Origin: Dolomedes plantarius
Lineage: Eukaryota > Arthropoda > Arachnida > Araneae > Dolomedidae
Direction of reading: 5' to 3'
Assembly: GCA_907164885.2 (NCBI GenBank)
Contig: OU015493.1
Location: 66,307,126 to 66,371,125, forward strand
Length of the DNA: 64,000 nt
The notes under the pieces are model-generated. The model searched no databases, was not told where the DNA came from, and saw only the letters and a program-made list of their open reading frames with translations. Below are positions 10,924 to 23,070 of the stretch, piece after piece. The translations under genes were made by a program, and so were the position numbers. Position 1 is the stretch's first letter, and every line of letters begins with the position of its first letter.

Positions 10924-11675
10924 GGTGGTCATAAAAAAACTTTACCGATATATGGACTTCTAGCGGCTGTTCCGTTCAACCCATTGAGATTAGATTTCAG
11001 ATATGGTTATTCAGAGGTATGAGCTCGGGATTATGTGAACGGCAACCAAGTGGTGCTCACGGTTACGGTTATAGGTACTGAAACTCGAAATTTTCAAATG
11101 GCAACGCCCACTTTTTCCCGTCGCAAAATGCTCAGCATATGCGAAAACCTTAAATAGCGTTGGAACGGTACATGTATCACAAAAAATAGACGCGTTATGC
11201 ACGCACAAAAAACAGCTCGGCAAACGGTCTGTGATGGCACCTATGTGGAAAATGTGTAATCCAAATAAACGTTTTCTTTTGTCCGTTCTGTGTTGTCATC
11301 AGTGATTGGTGTCTTACCTCTGTCATATGCAAATTTCCTCCGTGCGCCCTGATCTTGTTTTTGTTGGCCATTCGCAGAGCTGTTTTTTGTGAGTGCATAA
11401 CGCGTCCTTTTTTTGTGATACACGTACCGTTCCAACGCTCTGTAGAATTTTCGCATGCGCTGAGCATTTTGCGACGGGAAAAAGCGGTCGTTGCCATTCG
11501 AAAATTTCGAAGTTCTGTACCTATAACTGTAATTGTGAGCGCCACTTGGTTTCCGTTCGCAGAATCCCGAGTTCATACCTTTGAATATCTATATTTGAAA
11601 TTTCATCTCGATCGGTTGAACGGTACAACAGCTAGAGGTCCATATATCGGCAAAGTTTTTTTTATGACCACCCTG
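10921..11675. mobile_element. Palindromic foldback MITE, copy 2
   Basis: Sharp termini: it begins CAGGGTGGTCATAAAAAAAC and ends with the near-perfect inverted counterpart, flanked by TA on both sides. The inverted arms cover most of its 755 bases around a short unique centre that includes ACTGATGACAACACAGA. Same family as 2759-3529. Mirror frames on both strands are a by-product of the palindrome. TA targeting suggests mobilisation by a Tc1/mariner transposase, but these ends match no autonomous element in the window. Confidence 0.9.
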
Positions 11676-11685
11676 TATTTATATA

Positions 11686-12993
11686 CAAGTGCGTCAAATA
11701 GGTTTTAAGACTGGGTCTGTAAAAAGAAATGGAAACAAGAAATGAATACCTGTTTTGGTTTTTTATTCAAAATAGGACCCTCCGGCTTCAATGCACTTTT
11801 TACAGCGATTTAATAATGAATCGAAAGCCTGTTGTAAATCACTTTGTGGAATGGCCTGCAAAGCACGCGTCGAAGCTTCTTGTATGGTCGAAATATCCTC
11901 AAAATACCACCCTTATAACTTCATTTTAAGTTTTGGGAATAAGGATAGTCACAGGTTTGCTAAATCAGGTGAATACGGTGGATGGTTCAACACACAGACA
12001 TTATTTTTTGCCAAAAATCGACTAACAATAAGGCAGGTGTGACTGGGTGCATTGTTGTGTAACAAACACCAACTGCTTTCAGTCCTATAGTCTGGAGGAA
12101 TGCGACAATTTCTGGCCATCAAACGCTTTAAAACAGCTAAGTAGTATTGACCTGTAATTGTTTGTCCAGTTGGAACAAATTCTTTGTGGATAATACCTTT
12201 ACTATCGAAGAATGTAATGAGCATTGTTTTGATTTCGGATGGAACTTTTCTTGTTTTTTGGCTTGTGGTGAATTTGGTGATTTCCATTCCGCACTTTTTC
12301 GTTTTGTTTCAGGATCATATTGGAAACACCAGGTTTCATCACCTGTAACAATGGACTTCAAGAAGTTTGGATCGTTTTCAGCGGCTGAAATAATGTCTCG
12401 CAATGTGCACTTCTCATTGCTTTTTGTTCAGGGGTTAAAGTGTGTGGAACAAATTTAGCACACACTTTTGTTTTGCCAAATCTTCATGCAGGATGGTTCG
12501 AATTGTATCTTTGTTGATGTTTAAAGAGTCTTCCATCATTCTCAGTGATGCACAGCGATCGTTTGTTACGAAATTTCGTACTTTCTCGATAACTTCAGGT
12601 CTCCTAGATGAAATTGGTCTTCCACTACGCTGATCATCTTCTACCGTATCTCTTCCGTACAAAAAACTTTTGTGGCACACAAAAACATTTCATCTACTTA
12701 AACAACAGTCACCGTAAACTTGTTTCATGAGTTGATATGTTTCCTAAGTACTTTTACCAAGTTTTGCGTTAAATTTAATTTCAGCTCTTTGCTCCATCTT
12801 AAAAAATCAACATGAAAAATCTTCACTTCTGCAATAAACGCTCGCCTTCTCTCAACTACTTAACGAAATGCGCACAACTTGTTAGCAGTGTGCCAGCAGA
12901 CGATGGACGTTATGACGCATGCGGATTTACACTCACAGCGACTTTACAACCTGCGCTCTGGGACGAGTCTTAAAACTTATTTGACGCACTGTG
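11686..12993 (-). mobile_element. Full-length mariner transposon, inactive
   Basis: Inverted ends share GTGCGTCAAATAAGTTTTAA with small differences (the left has AGG for AAG), and TA flanks both sides. The 1308-base length equals the usual complete size. It sits 10 bases from the foldback MITE ending at 11675. The transposase gene runs on the minus strand and is decayed. Confidence 0.92.
11763..12797 (-). pseudogene. Mariner transposase, decayed
   Basis: The frame from the ATG at 12797 (MEQRAEIKFNAKLGKST) to the original stop near 11763 spans 345 codons, the normal mariner length. Premature stops appear after about residue 17 and residue 35, and frame changes lie near 12440, 12290 and 11955. 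N-terminal helix-turn-helix residues are visible (EDDQRSGRPISSRRPEVIEK). The first catalytic Asp survives in VTGDETWCFQYDPETKR. The second is Asn (LLHNNAPSH where the family has HHDNAPAH), and the third survives in YSPDL. It is inactive on several counts. Confidence 0.92.
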
Positions 12994-12995
12994 TA

Positions 12996-13620
12996 TATCA
13001 CACATAAAGACTTGTTCGGATCTCTAACCTTTGTTATGATAAAATTATAACACCCTCCTAGCCCCCTTGTAAATTACACGCATACACACACACATATATA
13101 AAATGGTACCAAATTACTCAGTTAGATATGTTGGAAAACGAACCGTAATATCCTTAACTTCAGAGATTGACACAAAATTAAAGTGCAATAATTTATTACA
13201 GCATGTTTCACTCGTAGAAGCCGTGTTAAAATGTTTGGGATCCCGAAACAGAAAGAAAAATTTCTACATCTTAACACAGTAGGGATCATTAGTGGTATGA
13301 GCTGAAGATGCGGTATGAGCGAGGTCCCAAAAGCTCCCGTGATCATGTACACATCTTGATCATTCTAAAATGTATGTTAAAATGTTTGCTAGCAAGTTAA
13401 AAAGAGAAAAATGATGTATGTGGAGAAGTAAAATTTCAAGATTGTTTTACTTTTATGGCTATAAGCAGAACATTTCACGTAAGAAACTTTTTTAAAAGGG
13501 TGATAAAAGTAAATAATATTAAATGAAGGGCGTATTTAATGAGACAGTGAAAACAGATTAGCTTAAAATGACACTGCCTAACTAACACACGACCACACTA
13601 ATAAATCTCTCTTTCCCTCT
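12996..13620. other. Unassigned AT-rich DNA
   Basis: No supported gene or repeat termini. A 76-codon minus frame at 13122-13352 has no motif. Confidence 0.4.
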
Positions 13621-13626
13621 ACACCT

Positions 13627-13660
<34 letters not shown>

Positions 13661-13666
13661 GTGTGT

Positions 13667-13761
<95 letters not shown>

Positions 13762-13769
13762 AGGGAGAG
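13627..13769. repeat. Compound (CA)n(TA)n(GT)n(GA)n microsatellite
   Basis: Four adjoining blocks: CA, TA, GT with one AT interruption, then GA ending in GGGA repeats. CA followed by GT across a TA centre is self-complementary, so it can fold back or adopt left-handed helix. The low-complexity frame through it is not a gene. Confidence 0.95.
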
Positions 13770-14201
13770 GATGTTGAAACTCAAAATATTAAATTTATTG
13801 TAATTTTCATGAATAAAGAAGCGGGATATAAATAGTTTCAAGATATTACTTATTTCAAATTTTGGTTTTCAGTTTTTAATATTTCTTCCCTTCGCTATAA
13901 CACTTCAATTTGTGTTGCGCCCCTATTTTATTCCCCATGGAAATGTTCATAGTATTCTTAAAAGATTCCAACTTGATTTCTTATTATTATAGATATAGTA
14001 CTCCCTACCAGTTCGAAAACATGCTCACAGCCATTTCGCAGCATCACAGAAATTTAACAGCTACTAAATAAAGCACATGCGAGCTGAAAAAAGAAATTTA
14101 TTTCCTTTTTTAAGTTTTCGGTAGGCTTTTACATTTGCTATTAAGTTTTCTTTTACGTTAAATTTTATATTGTTATTAAGTATATTTGTTACTTTTTATT
14201 A

Positions 14202-14944
14202 GGGGGTCAGGTACCTTTTAAAAGCCAAGAGACTCGATAAAAATATCCTTATTTTCAATCACCAGTAGTTATAAAAATCATTTGTTCTGAAATACGAAAA
14301 TTTTAGTTTGAGCGAAACACTCTTTCTTATTTAAAAATATGGTCAAAAATTATTTCTAGCTTGAGGAGAAGTATTTTAGTTGTTTAACATTTCAACTATT
14401 GTATGTTTCATTGTTATGTCATTGCACACATGATATCACCAAAAAACTTGGCTAGAATACCATGAAATTTTATACACAGGCAATATAATAATGTATAATT
14501 AAAATGACCAACTATTATGTCATTACTATCATAAAAATTTTAATTACAGTAAAATTTATCAAATTTCTTTGAAATTTTATAATAAAAAAAATTCTATTAA
14601 GAACTAAGAATTTTGATTTCAAAGTTGGTCATTTGAAATATATGTTATATAAATTAATTTTAAAACTAAAAAATGTGTATATTCATTAATATACAAATGC
14701 AAGTCTGTACGCAAGTCTGCGCGCAATGGCATAACATTGAAAAAAACAACGGTTGAAATTTTTAAAAATAAAAAAATTAGTTTTGAAGCTAGAAAAAATT
14801 CAGAGCCATATTTATAAAGAAGAAAGAGTGTTTAACTCACCTTATAATTGTCATATTTCTGAATAAAGGGTTTTCATAACTACTGATCATTGAAAATAGG
14901 GACATGTTTGTCGAATCTCTTAGTTTTTAAAAGGTACATACCCC
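14202..14944. mobile_element. Long palindromic MITE with TTA flanks
   Basis: The ends are inverted copies around GGTACCTTTTAAAA, and TTA flanks both sides (14199-14201, 14945-14947), the pattern of PIF/Harbinger-type elements. Arm similarity continues inward for 200 bases or more, with matching blocks such as CAGTAGTTAT and AACACTCTTTCTT on the left and their complements on the right. Most of the 743 bases can fold into one imperfect hairpin. No coding content. Confidence 0.82.
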
Positions 14945-14947
14945 TTA

Positions 14948-15383
14948 AAGTTGTTCATCAAGAATAGTTTATTTATTCGGAAAATGAAACCTATTTTTGC
15001 TCCTAAAAGGATTGGTTAGGAGATGATCCCTGATTTTTTTTTTTTTTGACAAGTTATTCCTTATCAACAACAAGTTAGGAACTGCTGCTCTAGAAACTCA
15101 TGCTTGTAAAGGAAACATAGCCTAAAAGTGTCCGCCTTTCCATAAAATTCCCTTAAGTAAGTTACTGTTACCCCCAAAACTTGCTTTATAAGTTGAAGAT
15201 TGAGGAGAGGGTGATTTTACTCGATGGAATGTTCGTTTGCTATGAGATCTTGTTGCAGAAAGATATGAAATTATTTTTTTAAAATTTCCAATGGCAGATT
15301 ACAAAGACAGCTGTAGACAGAACAATAAAACAGAGAAAGCAATGACAGTGAACAACAAAACTAGAATCAATCTACAGAATAAT
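14948..15383. other. Unassigned DNA
   Basis: Nothing firm. The phrase TTAGGAACTGCTGCTCTAGA near 15080 resembles the 3' end of some hAT elements but has no partner terminus. Confidence 0.35.
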
Positions 15384-15830
15384 CTATAAATCTATTTTGT
15401 GTCTTGCCTCCCAATATCTCTCCCAGAGTGATCCAGCATTGAGTGAAGGGCAACGACTCAAATGTATGGCATCCATTTCCTCATTGATATTGCACAATTT
15501 GCAAATTGCGCTTGGAAAAATATTTATTCGATGCAGATGTTTTAATAGACACTCATGGCCAGCAGCAAGATGAAAGGCAGCCACTGATTTCTTTCTAGGC
15601 CATAACGGAATGTCCAAACAAAAACCCCACCATTCCACACTTTTTGAATATTCCTTTCAGTAACGTCTTTCCGAAAAGCTCTTCTGTAATAATTCTTTGC
15701 TAATCTTTTCGCAGTTCGGAAAGGAATGGGAATATCACTTATTTGTAGAATGTTGGCTCCTTTCTTTGCCAGGAAATCCGCGCTTAGATGTGAAATTATA
15801 ACAACGAGGAAATTAACAGCAGGTAACGAA
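15384..15830 (-). pseudogene. Non-LTR retrotransposon 3' remnant (post-RNase H region)
   Basis: The minus strand reads LSADFLAKKGANILQ, which resembles the end of a LINE-type RNase H domain. It continues through HLAAGHECLLKHLHRINIFP, then a zinc-binding-like CKLCNINEEMDAIHLSRC, and ends LWERYWEARHKIDL. This arrangement is typical of the C-terminus of pol proteins in arthropod LINEs that carry RNase H. One frameshift lies near 15630. The endonuclease and RT parts are absent, so it is a 5'-truncated, dead fragment and unrelated to the Jockey-type copy at 56.7-61.7 kb. Confidence 0.8.
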
Positions 15831-15894
15831 AGTTTCGGAGAATGGAAAAAAGTACATTTAAAAAAAATGAAAGTTCCTCTCATCATTTGGAACT

Positions 15895-16060
15895 GTTCAA
15901 TTGATAGAAATACCGGCCTTCAGGTCAGATGACCCGGGTTGAATTACTAGTCCTTAGCAGACGGTCGTTACGCTAGAATTTGACCTCTGGAAAGAGATAT
16001 TGTAGACCCTTAGGATGCCTAAAATGAATAGCTTTAGAAAAAATTTAATATCGCCAAAAA
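15895..16060 (+). mobile_element. tRNA-derived SINE, family C, copy 1
   Basis: Contains a B-box-like GACCCGGGTTGAATTAC after a degraded head, then AGACGGTCGTTACG. The layout matches the copy at 16160-16290. The first promoter box is poorly preserved. Confidence 0.55.
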
Positions 16061-16159
16061 AAAAATAAAATAAGTAAAGGGAAAAATGTACATGACAAAA
16101 TACTGAGTCCATGGCCTGAAAAAGATCGGAAAATATGCGAGGAATGGAATAAAAAAAAA

Positions 16160-16290
16160 TGAGCTTTTCAGGGATAACTCAGTTGGATAAATGCCAGCCT
16201 CAAATATTGGTGACCTGGGTTGAATACCCAGAAAACGACCCTCCTAGAAGACGACCGTTTCATGAAAAAAATTAAAGTTTTTATCTTTAC
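16160..16290 (+). mobile_element. tRNA-derived SINE, family C, copy 2
   Basis: The head GGATAACTCAGTTGGATAAA is A-box-like and GACCTGGGTTGAATACCC is B-box-like, spaced as in a tRNA gene. The tail AGACGACCGTTTC aligns with the copy at 15895-16060. Head drift and the lack of a clean acceptor stem argue against a working tRNA gene. Confidence 0.65.
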
Positions 16291-16299
16291 AGCATTGTA

Positions 16300-19200
16300 A
16301 AGAAAAGCAAAATAAGACTATGAAAATGTTGACCTAATGTCATGTTGAAATCGAGACTATCGAAGGTGAAAATTTACAAGTCTTCCGTTTACTAAGAGAG
16401 GGTATCTCTCCTCAAATAAAATATTTAGAAGCATATAAATTATTGACAAAAATATGACAAACATATTGAAAGACTGTAAAACAAGCGAAGTATACGTTAT
16501 ATATATCCTTTAATTGCGAAAGGTTAACAAAAGGTCAATGTGGTAAATTAGGAAAATATTTCAAACGATAACATGGCAGTGTTTTTTAGAGGGGATTTTG
16601 ATTTGTGGTACCCTCTTTCTATAAAAGAGTCTAGACTAAAACACTATTGAAAAGTAAAATAGATTACTTTGCAAAACTACTTTACTTTAAAAAAGAGTTA
16701 CAAAACTGCACTCTAAAGTATAGTAGTTTTGTAAAATTCCTAGAACTTTTTTTTATCATTAAATACGAAAAATGTTTTTTTCTGAGAGCTTTACATTCGT
16801 TATTACATGTTTTTAAAGATTTTTAAAAAAAGAGATTTGACTCATTTTTTGAGTAATCTGTCGGAGTCAAAATGGATGTGCTTATAAGATGTTCAAAAGT
16901 TTGGAAATTTACAGACTAACTTGATTTCAAAATGTTTTGAAAATTCTATGCTGAAAAAAGAAATATGTGAAAAATAAATGAATGTTCGCGTAAACATTGA
17001 AAAAAGCTCAGACTTTTAGAAAATTATATACTAAGCGTAGACATCCATAAAGGATTAATCATTATATAAAATTTTTAAATAACTTATTTGGCTATAACCG
17101 TTACTCACTGGAATAGGGTGAGTGCGCTTTTTTGCATTTCTGTCTTTTCATTTGTTCTTTTAGGATTGTACGTGTACTTGCATTTATGGTGAGTTGAGCC
17201 CTAAGTGCAAGATGTCTGTTTATTTTCATTTTTATTTGATTTGACTATCTGTTTCAATGGAGATCTCGGCACCTTGAGATGTCTTTTGGTTAGACTGCAT
17301 CCTGTTCAGAAAGTTCCCCCTTGAGGTAACTGATTTGTTAGGCCTCCTGATGACGAGACCAGTCGGTTACCTCGATATATGGTTTAGTTCTTTTACTGCT
17401 ACAGAATATTGCATTATGGTGTGTTGCCCTAAGTGCGTGATTTCTGTTTATTTTTTGTCTGCATTCTTCCTGCTAATAATTATCTTGCTTTATTGAATTA
17501 TTCATTTTTAGTTGTATTTGTCCATGTAAATACTATATTACTTCTGTGATACAACTTTAAGTTTTAATGCTGAAATCCGTTCATAAGATACAGTCGGTTT
17601 CTCGAGGCTGCATTTTGAAAGTATTCCATGAAGTTTTAAGTTTTGTTTAATGATAGCCTCAATCCTTTACCCTGATTTTTCAGCCATGGAAAGCAGAAAA
17701 GAACACACTGATCCTTCAATTCAGCAATAATTGTTCAAGTTGGCCACTAGTTTAAGACATATAAGCATAGTTCTTCACCATGGTGGAGTACATTTTCTGT
17801 AACTGTTTGCATGGAGATTTCACACATACATTTCTGAATTAATTGCCCATGCAGCTGATCCCCCGCCATGTTCCAGGCCTGGTAAAGATCTGTAATTATT
17901 AGTTCGAAAAGAGTTACCAATTTGAATTTTTACAGTTGGCTCGATGAAGCTGTGCGTTTTTGTCTAGAGTCGTTCACGTGCAATTGACATGCAAATTTTA
18001 TAGATAATATTTTTATTTAACCAGTTTATTAATAAAATAAATGTATAAATCAAAAGAGAATAAAAGAATTAGCAATACAATTGAATTTAGATATTGTTTA
18101 ATGGAACACTTTTTTAATGTACATGATGTTGCTTGAAATAACAGATTATAAGAATAAACTGCTCTGTTCTAATTTCTAAAAGTATAAAGCTTTAAGTAAA
18201 AATCTTACAGTTTCCCCCCCTTTTTTTCTTAAGAGTAAATGCAAATTTCATTTTTCTACCAGAAATGACTTTTTATTAATTTAAATCCCAAGGACAAAAT
18301 AGAAAAAGAAATTACTACTTAATAAGAAAATTATAAAGGTAGCTAATCATGTAAATTGATTTTGTACATTATTATCAATTTTTTTTGTCTCAAATGTTTC
18401 AAATTCTGTAAAAACAAGTAAATGTGAAAGTTTTAATAATGAGCCTTAATTATTTTATATTTTGCTTTCTATGATTTTACAGAAGAATTAATACGAACGT
18501 GGTTTTAACGTTAAATTAGTTCTTATTGGAAAGCAAATATCCGCTTAAATTAATCGATTCCTTTGTTATTCATTTTTACTTTAAAAATGCTGATCGTCGT
18601 ATTATTGTGCTCGATAGAGGGTGGTCGAAAAACTCGAAACCTAGGAATAATAAATTTTTGCAAAATCGAAGTGCTCAGTGGTAAATCAAAATAAAATAGT
18701 CAAAAGAAATCTGATGCATGGCTAAACTTGACAAAAACCTTTAATGACATACACAAACAACATAAAAAAACATAAAGGGAAATTAAGGGTTTAAAAACCC
18801 GATCAATAATACGAGCATAGAGCTTGTTTGCCCATAGGAACACTCATTCCACATCAAAATCCAAATCAAATATATTTTAGGTAGAGAGGGTACGAGATTA
18901 TCTCTGTCAAGTAACGCCACCAAACTTCGCCTATAATTATTTAAACACAGTAGCGCTACCTAACTGAAACTTTTTCAAAAACATAATCAGTTTTTGCGTT
19001 ATGTAAAAGCATATGAAAAGTGACACATCTACAAATATAGTACATAATCATATACACATAACAAAAGATAATGTAAATACTGGGAAATATAATAAAGTAC
19101 ACAGCTCTGATTTTAGATTAAAAAATTTCGCTGTAATGAGTATGCTATGAAATATAATAAACCATGTCTAACTCAATGCCGATTTCACAGAAACTGATTT

Positions 19201-19590
19201 CTGCCCTCTACTCAATTCACGAGTACGGTATTCTTACAATAATGGAACTAACTAGTGAGCATCATTTATGAAAATCTTACTTAATATTTTTTTATATTCT
19301 CTCACACTCAGATGCTATCGCTAACGACAATGAAAACACAGATGTCTCATTTTAATACAGTAATCTTCTTCTGTCACTCAGACACTTTATATACACGTAA
19401 GCAGTTCACTCCCATTTCTATCTATTAAATTTGTGTGCATATGAAAGACTAGCTAGAAAATTATACTGTATGCATAAACGTGCAACAAAAATGAGAAGTA
19501 AATGTACAATAATTAGCTGAAATCTGTAGCTTACAAAAAGTTACAGTTTTTAGCTAATTAATATATATACAAAGAAACGACTCTAGCCAG
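16300..19590. other. Long unassigned AT-rich block with small repeats
   Basis: No coding region is supported in these 3.3 kb. Two local structures are visible. A stem of about 22 bases lies at 16667-16733 (AAAACTACTTTACTTTA against its near complement). A pair of direct repeats of about 45 bases lies near 17185 and 17417, sharing CCTAAGTGC and TTCTGTTTATTTT-like blocks about 230 bases apart. Confidence 0.4.
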
Positions 19591-19597
19591 CTACCTC

Positions 19598-19715
19598 TAT
19601 TCGACAGACAACCTGCAAAACGGCTACTTTTTCGGAACCATTACTGTTCACCATGTAAACGTCCATCCTTATTCGACAGCCACCTCTCAAAACGGCCACT
19701 TTTTTCGGTACATGA
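19598..19715. repeat. Two-unit direct repeat
   Basis: Two units about 73 bases apart share ATTCGACAG, CCACCT/CAACCT and AAAACGGC(T/C)ACTTTTT. The origin is unknown. Confidence 0.65.
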
Positions 19716-19803
19716 CTGGTTGTCATAGAGAAGTTTCACTGTCTATATATATTATAAGTTTATTATAAATTTATATATTTTTATATCGGATTTTCTTTTT
19801 ATT

Positions 19804-20048
19804 GATGTGTATAATATCTCACATGCTTTTTTACTGTTATTTATATTATGTTTAGTTTTTAAATTTATTTTGGTTAACAAACATTCCACAATTTGACATT
19901 TTTTACTTTACAGTTTTTAGTGGTACAATGATGAAAGGCTACATCTACCTAAATTCTGAGATGTGTATAACATTTCACATGCTTTTTTTTAACTATGTAA
20001 TTTATACTGTGTTTAGTTTTTAAATTGATTTTGATTAACAAACATTCT
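19804..20048. repeat. Tandem duplication, period about 156 bases
   Basis: GATGTGTATAAYATYTCACA begins each unit (19804 and 19960), and both continue through GTTTAGTTTTTAAATT and TTAACAAACATTC. The duplication is moderately diverged, so it is not recent. Confidence 0.75.
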
Positions 20049-20078
20049 TAAAATCCCGGTCAACGTCGGGTACTTCAG

Positions 20079-20140
<62 letters not shown>
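20045..20140. repeat. AGCTGA-type repeat fragment plus (TA)n
   Basis: On the minus strand a TA array leads into CAGCTGAAGTACCCGACG and then a CGGG block, comparable to the start of the repeat at 6762. Confidence 0.5.
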
Positions 20141-20141
<1 letters not shown>

Positions 20142-20149
20142 TATATATG

Positions 20150-22090
20150 TTATATTGTTTATAGAAAATGCATTAAAAATGTTACATCAATATTTCCACT
20201 GGCAACAGCAGACGCATGTGTATCACTGAATATGAAGAAAGTACATTGCATGGGATGATTTTTGCAGAAAAATATACATTGGCTTTAACTTTTAAAGTTT
20301 TATAAAATCTAAAATATGTGAAATATAATTAGGTATATACTCAAACGAAGCAGAAGTTTCATTTTAAATTTTGACTAAAATGTCTTTACCGATTTTCGGT
20401 TTCTGTCTTTCTGCTCATGACTTAGTGTACTTTTGAGTGCTCGAAGATTTAATTGATCCCATGTGTATCAATTGACTGAAAATACTAATATATCTAACGA
20501 CTGAAAATACCTTGCCCTTTATTTATCAAATTAGATATTTAGACGAATTCGAGATTTTTGAAGGAATTTTGAAGACATTTGGCGCCTTTAATAGTGTTTT
20601 TACTTTTTTGAAGGCACGAATCAAAACTTGATTTTTACTAAGATTTTTCACTTTTGCGATGTGTTCTCGTTGTGTGCGACTTCTTATTGGTACTTATTGG
20701 CTCTCATATTTATTTTGGCTGTAAATATAATTTTTCTGGCACCCTCATTTCCAGTCCCATTGAATGGTTTGTTTTAGATACGATCTGATTTATGATCAGC
20801 GGGAACCTTCTTATGTGAACTATTTAGATAACCCTGGAGAGAAAGCTCCTATACCTTAACTAACTTTACAAGTTGAATTAAAACGATATGTTTCTCGGCC
20901 TTTTAAAGCCTATGAATAATTAACAGAATATATCATTATTTCGCTACATATAAGGATAATTTGCATTGAAAAAGGCAACATAGAATATTATTTATTTACA
21001 TAAGGAATTAAACATTCAATTACATTTTACCATTTTTTTTCAATATCAGGCTATACAAACACCCAGTTTCTCTTCTCAAGCGACAGGGATGCTCCAAAAT
21101 AAAAAAAAATCTTATCAAAAAGTATATTTAAGAGGAAAGCAAGATTATAAACTCATGCAGGATAAAAGTTAAGTTCCGATAAACATATATTTGAAATTAA
21201 AAATTTTTTGTGCGCGCGAAATGAACTGAAAGTTCGGCACACGGAACGTATCTAAAAAATGAAACGGGAACTGGGAACGTCTGGGGAGAAATGCAAGGCT
21301 TCCTATAGATTAATCACCTTTATATTTCCTTTTAACACATACTTCCCCATAACAGAAGAAAGGTTGTTATGAGCCCATTTGTTACGTTTCCCTAATTCAC
21401 ATTTTCTTCCCTCTCATTAAAAATGAACTATGGACACGTCAGTCATCGAGTTCCCCCTCTTTGTTGCCTGATATTCCCACCAAATGAATTACCACGGCAT
21501 GCTGTTGTTCAGATTTACTTGTTGTAAACCAACGGAAAGAACGTAAAAGCTTTTAATTTGACACTTTTATACGATTAATGGGGATTATAAAAAATCCTTT
21601 TATATATCTTCGAGACAAACCAAAGTAATAAAGATAGCTTTTACTAAAACGTTCCTTTGGTGTCACCGTTAGAACACCACAGTTAGAGTCAAATAAACAG
21701 ACAGACATAGGTTCGAGAGCAAAGGTGGGAGGCAATTTCAAATAAGGTAAAATATCGTGATGGCAATCAGCACATAATGTGAAAGGGAAATGTCCGAAAA
21801 GTGGATTCGACTCGGGGATCTGGAGTTAACGAGCGTATCATGTTGTTGCAGCGGATGAATGAGCCTGCCAGGTCATTAGGTAGTCTTGTGTTGACAGAAC
21901 CTTTCAAACGAGCTAAAAATCATGGTTACAATCCTCCAAATGAATTGTAGTTTCCAAACGGCACTTGATAACTTTGCACACACTGACGCGCGTATCTATA
22001 CAATCTATATACATATTATTTATCTACGCACACACATATGTATACATACATATACATACATAAATGCATACATTCATACATACATATACG
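20150..22090. other. Unassigned AT-rich DNA
   Basis: No supported gene. The short minus frame at 21553-21741 has no motif. No terminal repeats were seen. Confidence 0.4.
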
Positions 22091-22091
22091 A

Positions 22092-22092
<1 letters not shown>

Positions 22093-22141
<49 letters not shown>

Positions 22142-22223
22142 TGGAACCTCGATGTATCGAACCTCAAGGGAAACGAGAAAACTTCGATTTATTAAGGAAT
22201 TCGATTATATCGAGGTTCTACTT

Positions 22224-22297
<74 letters not shown>
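22093..22297. repeat. (TA)n arrays flanking a mini-element
   Basis: Pure TA at about 22095-22139 and again at 22228-22297 encloses the ~87-base inverted-repeat unit at 22140-22227, consistent with insertion into one array. Confidence 0.93.
22140..22227. mobile_element. Minimal pogo/Tigger-type MITE
   Basis: Starts CAGTGGAACCTCGATGTATC and ends with the complement of AGTAGAACCTCGATATAATC. The CAGT-GGACCTC-type end with TA flanks is that of pogo/Tigger elements; compare 23071-23802. At under 90 bases it is little more than its two ends. Confidence 0.75.
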
Positions 22298-22299
<2 letters not shown>

Positions 22300-22302
<3 letters not shown>

Positions 22303-23070
22303 TTCATGAAATATGCTTAGGTATGTCCTAGCTTTGTTTCACAAGAACAAGTACTGGGCAGAGGAAGCGAGATATACATAATGTTTAAAATAGGGTTCTT
22401 TTTTGACAATTAAATGCCTATTGTTGAGGACCCCTAGGACTCTTCTGGAGGCATCATGGTGTACTTGGAGATATTACGTGAACACGAAATGACATCTAAG
22501 GCACCGTTGACGTAAAAGGGTCGCGGAATGACCACGTGTCGTATTGAGATAGGCTAAGAGTACACTCTCCAGGGCAGGACACAGGATTTTGTGGAGAAAA
22601 AATGAATGGTTCTAGCGAGGCATCTTTTGTCGTTGATCTTCTTCATTCCTTTCTTAAGACAATGGGGAATTTTTCGCTATACTTTTATATTGATATATTA
22701 GTAGATACATACTTTTGAAAATTCGGTTTTTTGCTTATGCAGATAGACTGTTAATTAAACAGCGCTAGCTTTTTGAAATTCGAAATTTTTCAGTGGCTAA
22801 TCTTTTACAGCGCATTAAATGATGGACGTTCAATTTCTAGAAAGTTATTTTTTTAACTAAATTTAAACAAAAAGATTTTTGTTAAATGCATGCATTGCAT
22901 ATAAAGATAAATTTTCACAGAAGGGGAAAACAGAATTCAAATGTTAGTATTTGCTGATCTGTGATTAGAAAAATACCGAGAGGTTAATGCGTTATTGTTA
23001 AACATGAGGAGTTGAAGATCTGCTATGCCAGACGTTGCTCAACCTTAAACGTGTGTTGGGAGAGAAGATA
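22300..23070. other. Unassigned DNA
   Basis: No gene or repeat boundary recognised between the (TA)n array and the Tigger-like element. Confidence 0.4.

Noticed and set aside
13578..13841. Frame rich in Ser-Leu and His-Thr repeats
   Set aside because: It is a translation of the compound microsatellite.
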